Below, one piece after another: positions 6,702 through 12,652 of a DNA stretch of 12,652 nt. The notes under the pieces are model-generated. The model did not search any database, was not told where the DNA came from, and worked only from the letters and a program-made list of their open reading frames with translations. The translations under genes and the position numbers were made by a program. The DNA comes from CALJGI01 sp047618115 (lineage in GTDB: Bacteria > Pseudomonadota > Gammaproteobacteria > Pseudomonadales > Halieaceae), in contig JBLHKV010000095.1 of NCBI GenBank assembly GCA_047618115.1, positions 1 to 12,652 on the forward strand, given 5' to 3'. Each line of letters starts with the position of its first letter. The first letter of the stretch is position 1.

Positions 6702-8630
6702 TTAGCCCGGTGGGGTATACCAAATAGGCGAGGTCCAGGCCCTCTCCTGCACAGTTCTTTTAATTCCCGGAACGCAGCATTGAGCGGCTTCTGCGCTGAG
6801 GCTGTCGACGTCTGAACAACTGATTTTCTGCTGGTTACAAACATATGTACTCCAACGACAGCTGGGGTTTTCGACGACTCTGGCATAGTAAAATGCGCTT
6901 TGGTTTGTATCAAACGACTCATCTCGCCACACCGAGCACAATTGCTTAGCACCCGCCCCGCGGGTCTCACAATTCGTGAGGTCGACACTGGCCCCGTTAT
7001 TGGCATTACCGTCGACATCGAAAACTTGCTCGCGCGTCTGTCCGTTGCTGTCGACCCAGCCCTTGATAATCTGTAGTCGTTGTAGGTCCACCCCGGGACT
7101 TGCAAGCGTACCCGGATCTTTCAGCGCTGAGACGACGAAAACTGGACCAGCCTCACTTGAAACTGTCGGCGCTGGTAGATTACCGCCCATAGGCACTCCG
7201 GAGCTATAGGAGCTAGCCACCAAATTTCCGCTTTGGCATAGATCGTTGGACATATCCCAACCACCAAAGAAACGTACATTCATGCGTGGACCGCTAGTAG
7301 CATAGGTCTCCCGACGCTGCATTGCGGCAAACAGCGACTCTCTTGAGTTTTCTTCAGCATAGACAACGGCGAGGCCGCCAGGATTGAACTCCCACTCGTC
7401 GGGTAGGCCTTCAGCGTCGACCTCAGCAGCAGCATTACCAGCGCCACCATGGCCCTGAAAGTCGCTCTCTGCCACTCCACCCGCGAGTGAGCGATGGGTG
7501 TCAGTACTTCCGATAAAACCAAATTTAAACGGGTTTACGCCTAATGTGTCACCCAGCAGCAACCCATCCTTTAATACTTCGCGCACGTGCCCTGCGTCGG
7601 GGCCTATAGGTTCTGCCAGCCATTCAAAGGTGTTTCCCGAAAAACTGTTCCAGGGTAACTGTTCAAAATCACAAAGCTCATCATTGGCTCCGGCGCCAAA
7701 ATAGCACTCGGAAGCCCCCTTGTGCTGGATCATTTCCACCAGAGTCTCATAACGCTGTCTATTGGCAGCATCCTGCCGGGAAATAGGTTCGCCGCTCGGC
7801 AGTACATCTTGAAACATAAAGCCCATGCTTATATTGGAATTGTGGGGAATGACAATCGCGTCGCAAGACCCAAAATCACTGCAATCCTGTTTAAGATGCT
7901 GCCACAGTGCAGGCGCGTTGGGATATTCGACAAACGACCCTGGGAGTTCTGGAACTTCGGCGCCACGGAAAATAACGTTACGGTGCAGGTTGGCAACGCC
8001 ACCATTGCCATCGTCATAAGCGCCCGTCCATTCATAGGCAGCAAAACTGCTAAAGCTACAGCCAGAGCTACGATCGTAAGCCTGTTCAGCTGCCTGGAGG
8101 GTTTCCATCCATGGCCCGGCGGCAGCGTTTACACACAGTAACCCATTGTCGCCACAAAAACCGAGCCGCTCAGCATGAGATGCAGTGTAGGCGAAGTACT
8201 TACCGACGGTGCTGGGGAGCCAGCGATAACCGATGCAAGCCAACGACCAATAGCCCTCCATTTCAGGTGTTTCGCAAATAGCGGTTTCACCAAGCATTTC
8301 AGCGTGATCGGTGACCCCGGCGAAATCCAGGGGCCGGTCAATTTGTGCCGTCTGAAGGGTCTCACCGTTTGGACCGTAAGGCGGGATGCCTATTTCCTCG
8401 CCCTGAGCATAGCGATAAGCATCAGCAGGACGAGTCCTAGTGTCCTGCATGGCTGCGTCGAGGGAGAGTCTGGTATGGACATGAAGATCACCGAACCAGG
8501 CGGTGCGCTGAGGGTTGGTGGCCGCGCAGGGTTCTCGGTCGTCAGGGTTAGCGTTACTCACATTCATAACGACGAAAAACGCCCAATAGAGCACTCCAAT
8601 AGTAACAAATCGCCTGCAAGGACTACTCAA
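6702..8630 (-). CDS. Exported DUF3604 (PHP-like) metal-binding protein
   Basis: 642 residues from a TTG at 8630. The TTG is supported by GGAG 7 bases upstream and because it keeps an intact signal peptide: CRRF, a hydrophobic core (IGVLYWAFFVV) and an SNA cleavage site near residue 27. The mature protein carries the DUF3604 pattern: FGDLHVHTRLSLDA at 46-59, LDFAGVTDHAE at 101-111, AAYEWTG at 197-203, NLHRNVIFR at 214-222, IPHNSN at 261-266, GSTDTH at 374-379 and the ending ERAWTSPIWY. The His/Asp clusters resemble the metal centre of PHP-domain phosphoesterases, so a periplasmic metal-dependent hydrolase is plausible; the true activity is not known for the family as far as I can recall. There are many cysteines, including a Cys-rich C-terminal stretch, consistent with disulfides. 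It follows the MFS gene by 48 bases on the same strand, probably in one transcript. Confidence 0.9.
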   Translation of the reverse strand: MSSPCRRFVTIGVLYWAFFVVMNVSNANPDDREPCAATNPQRTAWFGDLHVHTRLSLDAAMQDTRTRPADAYRYAQGEEIGIPPYGPNGETLQTAQIDRPLDFAGVTDHAEMLGETAICETPEMEGYWSLACIGYRWLPSTVGKYFAYTASHAERLGFCGDNGLLCVNAAAGPWMETLQAAEQAYDRSSGCSFSSFAAYEWTGAYDDGNGGVANLHRNVIFRGAEVPELPGSFVEYPNAPALWQHLKQDCSDFGSCDAIVIPHNSNISMGFMFQDVLPSGEPISRQDAANRQRYETLVEMIQHKGASECYFGAGANDELCDFEQLPWNSFSGNTFEWLAEPIGPDAGHVREVLKDGLLLGDTLGVNPFKFGFIGSTDTHRSLAGGVAESDFQGHGGAGNAAAEVDAEGLPDEWEFNPGGLAVVYAEENSRESLFAAMQRRETYATSGPRMNVRFFGGWDMSNDLCQSGNLVASSYSSGVPMGGNLPAPTVSSEAGPVFVVSALKDPGTLASPGVDLQRLQIIKGWVDSNGQTREQVFDVDGNANNGASVDLTNCETRGAGAKQLCSVWRDESFDTNQSAFYYARVVENPSCRWSTYVCNQQKISCSDVDSLSAEAAQCCVPGIKRTVQERAWTSPIWYTPPG

Positions 8631-8637
8631 CGGTTTT

Positions 8638-8641
8638 CTCC
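8638..8641 (-). promoter_or_regulatory. Shine-Dalgarno site deciding the TTG start of the DUF3604 gene
   Basis: The minus strand reads GGAG, 7 bases, then TTG. The next in-frame ATG (residue 22) lies inside the hydrophobic core and would destroy the signal peptide. Confidence 0.65.
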
Positions 8642-8678
8642 GATACTATCCGTGTAAACAAATGGTAACGCCGCGAAG

Positions 8679-9956
8679 TTAGTCTGGTGCTGCAGCCAGG
8701 TCTTCTCTAAGCGTTCTGGCAGCGAGGTAAAAATGACACACAGACCAAACTGCAATCACCGGCAAAACATAGAGCATTGCGTAGCGTAAAGACTCCCGAC
8801 CGTGATCAGCGGCGAGGTAGTCGCTAAGCATGCCGATAGACCAAGGTCCAAGACCAAGACCGATGATATTCAAAATGAGAAACAGAACCGCCGACGACAG
8901 AGCCCGCATCCGCAACCCTACCAGCCCATGGGTAGTTGCAATGGTGCTTCCCAAATAAACATTGGACAAGATGCCTGGAATCACCATTAATGCCAGTGCC
9001 GAATAGCCATCGCTAGCCAGGTAAACTCCGACGGTAAACGGTAGCGCTATAACGCCGACCAATGCCGACAACCACATATACCAGCGCTTATCCTTGTGGG
9101 CCAGCTTATCGGCGATCAAACCGCCGCCGAACACCCCTATTGCGCCACCAAGGCCTATAATTGCAGCCAACCAGGTGCCGAGTTCACCGGTACTCATTTC
9201 ATGGCTGCGGATAAAAAAGGAAGCTGCCCAATTTGCAACGCTGTAGCCACCAAAGGCATTCAACGCGGCCCCCATTGCCATATGCCTGAAGGAACGCCGA
9301 CTCCACAATAATTTTAGAACCTCGCCAGTGCCAACGGATTGCCCAGTCGTCTGTTTCTTTTCCATCGCCCCCCGTATGGGTTCCGCCAAAGTGAAACGGA
9401 CCACTATCGCCATAATGATACCGGGGGCACCCACCACGAAAAACGCTACGCGCCAGCCAAAAAATTCGTTGATCCAACCGCCCAGTAAAAACCCAAATAA
9501 AATACCAATATTGACCCCGGTCGAGTAAAAACCCAAGGCACTGGCGCGTTGTTCCGGTGGAAAGATATCGGAAATCATGGAGTGTGACGGGGGACTACCA
9601 CCGGCCTCCCCAACTCCAACGCCGATTCGAGCGAGCAATAGCTGCAAGTAATTTTGTACCAGGCCACTTAACGCCGTCATGAAGCTCCAGATAAAAACTG
9701 CCAGAGCGACAATATTCCGTCGATTAGAATGGTCCGCCCAGCGCGCAATCGGTAGACCCGCGACGACATAGAAAACTGCAAAAGCAAACCCGGTAAGTAA
9801 ACCCAACTGACTGTCAGATAGGGAGAGATCGGCTTTGATCGACTCCTGAAGAATGGCCAATAATTGTCGGTCAATAAAATTGAAACTGTAAACTGCGGTC
9901 AATACACCCAGTGCATAGTACTTTTTATTTCCCGAAGCATACGGATTTTCAGACAT
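8679..9956 (-). CDS. MFS transporter, spinster-like
   Basis: 425 residues, the usual length of a 12-helix major facilitator protein of the inner membrane. Helix 1 carries FNFIDRQLLAIL with a membrane-embedded Asp-Arg. The loop between helices 2 and 3 has motif A in the form GLPIARWADHSNRRN. LLARIGVGVGEAGGSPPSHSMISDIFPPEQRASALG matches the R-x-G-x-G-x-x-E-A signature of the bacterial spinster-like group, here split over helices 4 and 5. Helices continue to VLPVIAVWSVCHFYLAA at the C-terminus. Members of this group transport varied small organic solutes; substrate and direction cannot be read from sequence. It is placed between the aminotransferases (upstream, 188 bases) and the DUF3604 gene (downstream, 48 bases). 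The purine-rich AGAGAG 7 bases before the ATG serves as ribosome binding site. Confidence 0.93.
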   Translation of the reverse strand: MSENPYASGNKKYYALGVLTAVYSFNFIDRQLLAILQESIKADLSLSDSQLGLLTGFAFAVFYVVAGLPIARWADHSNRRNIVALAVFIWSFMTALSGLVQNYLQLLLARIGVGVGEAGGSPPSHSMISDIFPPEQRASALGFYSTGVNIGILFGFLLGGWINEFFGWRVAFFVVGAPGIIMAIVVRFTLAEPIRGAMEKKQTTGQSVGTGEVLKLLWSRRSFRHMAMGAALNAFGGYSVANWAASFFIRSHEMSTGELGTWLAAIIGLGGAIGVFGGGLIADKLAHKDKRWYMWLSALVGVIALPFTVGVYLASDGYSALALMVIPGILSNVYLGSTIATTHGLVGLRMRALSSAVLFLILNIIGLGLGPWSIGMLSDYLAADHGRESLRYAMLYVLPVIAVWSVCHFYLAARTLREDLAAAPD

Positions 9957-10001
9957 GCGATATCTCTCTTATTTTTTCTACCATACCACCGCACGCTAGT
10001 G

Positions 10002-10148
10002 ATGTCCGCAATTCCCCGCATCTGGTATGCCAAGGGAATGGAATTTAAATTTTGCATGGAAACCATGAACGTTATGGAGTTCAACGACGAGGGGAAGATC
10101 ACTAAAATGACCGCCTACTGGGGCGGCAGTAGCGCAAAACACTGCTAA
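10002..10148 (+). pseudogene. 3' remnant of an NTF2/SnoaL/ketosteroid-isomerase-like gene
   Basis: The plus strand between the MFS and aminotransferase genes encodes 48 residues ending in a TAA. The segment GMEFKFCMETMNVMEFNDEGKITKMTAYWG looks like the last two beta strands of the NTF2-like fold in SnoaL and ketosteroid-isomerase relatives, which commonly end x-x-F-N/D-D/E-x-G-K-I-x-x-M-x-A-Y-W-G. The preceding strands and helices of this roughly 130-residue fold are missing: the 45 bases upstream do not resemble it, and beyond them lies the intact MFS start. It is therefore best read as a 5'-truncated relic. An alternative is a small expressed ORF from the ATG at 10002, but it lacks a ribosome binding site and half a fold is unlikely to be functional. 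The end overlaps the aminotransferase stop by three or so bases. Confidence 0.7.
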
Positions 10149-11338
10149 TTATTTAATATGTGCTCCTCGAGCAAAACCTGTGCGCAGGCTGCTACCCGCG
10201 TTCCGGCGCGCAACAACTCACTTTCGGATAGACCCAGGCTGCAGCGAATATGACCGGCAGCGCTCGGGCCAAAGGCCTCTCCTGCCAGTACTGAAACGTC
10301 GAAATCATCCAGCAATCGCTGTGCAAAGGCCTGTGCGGACACGCCTGTGGGCCGTATGTCGACCATCATGAACATACCACCTTCGGGAAGATGACACTTG
10401 AGTCCCGGCGAGTCATTCAACAATGTATACAGGCTGTCACGGCGACTGCGATAAGCATCGCGCATGATATCCAACTCGGGGATAGCAGCCGTAAGAGCCA
10501 GTTTTGCTGCATCTTGAACAAAAGAAGGGCTACCGTAGAGCATACAAAGCGTAAGGTTACCGACATGCGCAGTAAGCTCCAGGGGACCGACCAACCATCC
10601 GACACGCCAGCCCGTCATCGCATGTGACTTCGATAGGCTGTTGATCGTTACTGTTCTCTCTGCCATGCCTGGCAAAGCGCATGGATTAAAGTGCTCGCCT
10701 TCAAAAATCAGGCTCTCGTAAACCTCGTCGCAAATTAGCCAAAGATCATGATCGATGCACAATTGGGCCACATCTTCCCATACCTTTCGGGATACACTAG
10801 CCCCGCTTGGATTGTGGGGACTATTGACGATAATCGCTCGCGTTTTGTCAGTAATTGCAGCGGCAACAGTTTCTGCCTGCAGATGAAAATGATCTTCAGG
10901 GCTCAGTGGTACGTTTACCGTTTTTGCTCCAGTTGCACCAAGAAAGCCCTCATAAGTGACATACATAGGCTCAGGCACAATTATTTCATCACCCGGGTCC
11001 AACAGGCACTGCGCCACACTAAACAACGCACATTGCGCGCCGGCCTGCACTACAACCTGATCTGCAGAAACGGACTGTCCCGTAGCCTTGGTGTGCCTGG
11101 CGGCGATAATTTCTCTGAGCTCGACATCACCTCGGTAATCTGAATAGTGGGTATGCCCTGCACGCAGACTGCCTACCGCCGACTCTACTATTATCGGAGG
11201 CGTGTCAAAATCCGGGTCGCCAATCGATAGAATAATGATGTCTTCCCCCTTTTCAACCCGCTCCATAGCCCGGTAGTGCAAGTCCCAGGCAGTCGAGCCC
11301 TCCCCTGCGATTCTGTGGGTAACCGCTGAATACTTCAT
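10145..11338 (-). CDS. PLP-dependent class I/II aminotransferase (downstream paralog)
   Basis: 397 residues, fold type I aminotransferase of the aspartate-aminotransferase Igamma type. Visible are VNSPHNPSG with Asn176, CDEVY with Asp204 and Tyr207, the PLP-binding Lys237 in SLSKSHAMTGWRVGW with Arg245 contacting the phosphate region, and GHIRCSLG with Arg364 for the substrate carboxylate. It would move an amino group between an amino acid and a 2-oxo acid in the cytoplasm; specificity is unknown. The ATG follows the TAG of the upstream paralog with no base between, and AGGAG (11349-11353) inside that gene lies 10 bases before it, so the two are co-translated. Compared with the upstream paralog the two proteins align almost without gaps; my count gives 56 identical residues in the first 100. 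Confidence 0.94.
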   Translation of the reverse strand: MKYSAVTHRIAGEGSTAWDLHYRAMERVEKGEDIIILSIGDPDFDTPPIIVESAVGSLRAGHTHYSDYRGDVELREIIAARHTKATGQSVSADQVVVQAGAQCALFSVAQCLLDPGDEIIVPEPMYVTYEGFLGATGAKTVNVPLSPEDHFHLQAETVAAAITDKTRAIIVNSPHNPSGASVSRKVWEDVAQLCIDHDLWLICDEVYESLIFEGEHFNPCALPGMAERTVTINSLSKSHAMTGWRVGWLVGPLELTAHVGNLTLCMLYGSPSFVQDAAKLALTAAIPELDIMRDAYRSRRDSLYTLLNDSPGLKCHLPEGGMFMMVDIRPTGVSAQAFAQRLLDDFDVSVLAGEAFGPSAAGHIRCSLGLSESELLRAGTRVAACAQVLLEEHILNN

Positions 11339-12520
11339 CTATCGTGTGCTCCTGAGTTGGGTAAAGCATCGGTCGATCCGCTCACAGGCTTCCAGCAATA
11401 TATCCGCTGAAGTACCCAGGCTCAATCTTAAATGCCCTGCAGCGTTAGCGCCAAATGCCTCTCCGGCTAGTGCCGAAACTCCGTAGTGTTCTAGTAGGTA
11501 CTCAGAAAACTGTTGTCCTGAATACCCCGACTCTCTCACATCAATCATCATAAACATCCCTCCGCCGGGTAAACGACAGCGCAGCCCCGGCACACGGTTG
11601 AGACGTTCAAAAACCTGATCGCGACGCGCTCGATAAATGTCTCTCATTTCCTCGCTGGCTTTATCGCCGTCGGTGATCGCAGTAACGCCGGCGTGTTGAA
11701 TAAAAGTCGGCGTCCCATAAAGCATTGCGATTATCATATTACTAATGTGCTCGATGAGAGGCTTCGGTCCGATCAACCACCCCAAACGCCAACCAGACAT
11801 CGCGTGGGACTTGGAGAGACTGCTGATAACGACCGTTCTGTCGGCCAGCCCTGGCACCGAGGCAATACTATGGTGCTTATCTTCGAAAACCAGGGCAGCG
11901 TAAACCTCATCGGCGACAAGCCATAGATCATTCGCCAGGCAGATTTCTCCGATCGCCGATACCTGTTCGCGAGTCAGACAGACACCCGTTGGGTTGTGTG
12001 GTGAATTCAATATAATCGCTTTGGTTTTTGCTGTGACCGCAGCCAATATTTCCGCAGGGTCCAGGTAAAAATCACGATCCGGATCCATGGGCACCCCAAC
12101 CTGGATAGCCCCTACCGCCCCTAAAACGGCTTCATAGGTTACATAAGTCGGTTCTGGAATGATGACCTCGTCACCGGGATTAACCAGGCAATGCACAGCG
12201 GCGTACATAGCGTTTTGGGCGCCAGCCATAACCACAACATTTTCGGCATCCACAAACTGTCCAGTGTGCGTCTTATGTTTTTCAGCGATCGCCTGCCGCA
12301 ATGCAGGGATACCCACAAATTCGCTGTAGTGTGTGTGTCCAGCACGCAAGCTGTCGATGACCGCCTCAACCACAACCGCCGGTGTATCGAAGTCTGGCTC
12401 ACCCAGAGACAACAGGATAATGTCTCGGCCATCCTTCTGTAAGGCAACGGCCCTATCGTGAATTTTCCAGGCTTCGGCGCCGTCGCCGGCGATACGAGTA
12501 GTGAATTCTGAATATTTCAT
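11339..12520 (-). CDS. PLP-dependent class I/II aminotransferase (upstream paralog)
   Basis: 393 residues with the same plan as its neighbour: LNSPHNPTG with Asn176, ADEVY with Asp204, Lys237 in SLSKSHAMSGWRLGW, and Arg365 in GHLRLSLG. Both paralogs open with MKYS-x-x-T-x-RIAG-x-G-x-x-AW, retained after duplication. Position 41 differs (Glu here, Asp in the other), as do residues lining the likely substrate side, such as HCLVNPGD against QCLLDPGD. It is first in its transcript and reads away from a gene that seems to encode an ornithine cyclodeaminase-family protein, hinting at amino acid or amino-alcohol metabolism. No strong ribosome binding site precedes the ATG (the minus strand reads TTTGCACC), but the N-terminus aligned with the paralog supports this start. 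Confidence 0.94.
   Translation of the reverse strand: MKYSEFTTRIAGDGAEAWKIHDRAVALQKDGRDIILLSLGEPDFDTPAVVVEAVIDSLRAGHTHYSEFVGIPALRQAIAEKHKTHTGQFVDAENVVVMAGAQNAMYAAVHCLVNPGDEVIIPEPTYVTYEAVLGAVGAIQVGVPMDPDRDFYLDPAEILAAVTAKTKAIILNSPHNPTGVCLTREQVSAIGEICLANDLWLVADEVYAALVFEDKHHSIASVPGLADRTVVISSLSKSHAMSGWRLGWLIGPKPLIEHISNMIIAMLYGTPTFIQHAGVTAITDGDKASEEMRDIYRARRDQVFERLNRVPGLRCRLPGGGMFMMIDVRESGYSGQQFSEYLLEHYGVSALAGEAFGANAAGHLRLSLGTSADILLEACERIDRCFTQLRSTR
11349..11353 (-). promoter_or_regulatory. Internal Shine-Dalgarno site for the downstream aminotransferase
   Basis: AGGAG on the minus strand lies within the last codons of the upstream aminotransferase gene, 10 bases before the ATG at 11338. It allows initiation without an intergenic spacer. 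Confidence 0.7.
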
Positions 12521-12609
12521 GGTGCAAATTTTCTATATTATTATCCGATCAAAGGCGGGAGCCGATGATAAAGTAAGATGAGCCAATAACGATAGAGGTA
12601 CAGCAAACA
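12521..12609. other. Divergent intergenic region between aminotransferase and cyclodeaminase-like genes
   Basis: 89 bases that must hold promoters for both directions. The end near the aminotransferase is AT-rich (TATATTATTATCC). TTATC at 12541 and GATAA about 21 bases further form a short inverted repeat that might be an operator. No convincing -35/-10 pair is visible on either strand. Confidence 0.35.
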
Positions 12610-12652
12610 ATGCACGTTTTTTCTGCCGAAGAAACCCGGCGCTTACTCCCCT
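12610..12652 (+). CDS. Probable ornithine cyclodeaminase/mu-crystallin family protein, first 14 residues only
   Basis: A plus-strand ATG at 12610 opens MHVFSAEETRRLLP and runs off the window. The family of NAD(P)-dependent ornithine cyclodeaminase, alanine dehydrogenase and ketimine reductase-like proteins often starts in this way, with a short strand followed by an acidic E-x-x-R-x-L helix. AGAGG (12594-12598) lies 11 bases before the ATG, a slightly long spacing. It is divergent from the aminotransferase pair. Fourteen residues are too few for certainty. Confidence 0.55.
   Translation, partial: MHVFSAEETRRLLP

Noticed and set aside
6611..7105. 164-residue minus-strand open frame in a different frame within the end of the DUF3604 gene
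   Set aside because: The DUF3604 frame carries the family ending (AWTSPIWY), while this frame has no domain-like pattern.
9864..10001. Plus-strand open frame running from inside the MFS gene into the NTF2-like remnant
   Set aside because: Its first 46 residues are antisense to the MFS N-terminus and do not look like an NTF2 fold. Only the part from about 10002 has meaningful similarity.
1..12652. CRISPR arrays, insertion sequences, toxin-antitoxin or phage defence genes
   Set aside because: No regularly spaced repeats, transposase motifs, terminal inverted repeats or defence-type domains were seen on either strand.

Overview
The window looks like chromosomal DNA of a mid-GC gammaproteobacterium, probably a marine one. 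This is inferred from the gene families, the moderate GC content and a tRNA gene with an encoded CCA; nothing in the window fixes a species. Gene density is high. I see no insertion sequence, phage gene, CRISPR array or rRNA.

Left region (1-5451, all minus strand): a tightly packed run that reads, in transcription order, large acyl-CoA dehydrogenase subunit, small acyl-CoA dehydrogenase subunit, phytanoyl-CoA dioxygenase-like enzyme, Old Yellow Enzyme-type flavin reductase, small tyrosine-phosphatase-like protein and GMC oxidoreductase (cut by the window edge). The first four are separated by 12 bases or less, or overlap, so they are almost certainly one operon. The enzyme set (paired PimC/PimD-type dehydrogenases, 2-oxoglutarate hydroxylase, enone reductase, flavin alcohol oxidase) suggests catabolism of an unusual carboxylic acid such as a branched, cyclic, terpenoid or steroid-like substrate. 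The substrate itself cannot be read from sequence.

Centre (5546-6701): a minus-strand tRNA-Arg(ACG) with a very good sigma70 promoter, then a plus-strand crotonase-family enoyl-CoA hydratase/isomerase. The crotonase gene converges on a DUF3604 gene, with an inverted repeat between them.

Right region (6702-12520, minus strand): in transcription order, two tandem paralogous PLP aminotransferases with no spacer, a 188-base gap, a 12-TM MFS transporter, and a large exported DUF3604 protein with a TTG start. The gap carries, on the plus strand, the C-terminal remnant of an NTF2/SnoaL/ketosteroid-isomerase-like gene. The last 43 bases start a plus-strand gene divergent from the aminotransferases whose first 14 residues resemble the ornithine cyclodeaminase/mu-crystallin family.

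The most notable points are a presumptive heteromeric acyl-CoA dehydrogenase with one catalytic and one degenerate subunit, a phosphatase-like protein with a CX4R rather than CX5R loop inside the catabolic operon, the gene relic beside the MFS gene, and the tandem aminotransferase duplication. I did not find clear evidence of a wholly new system.
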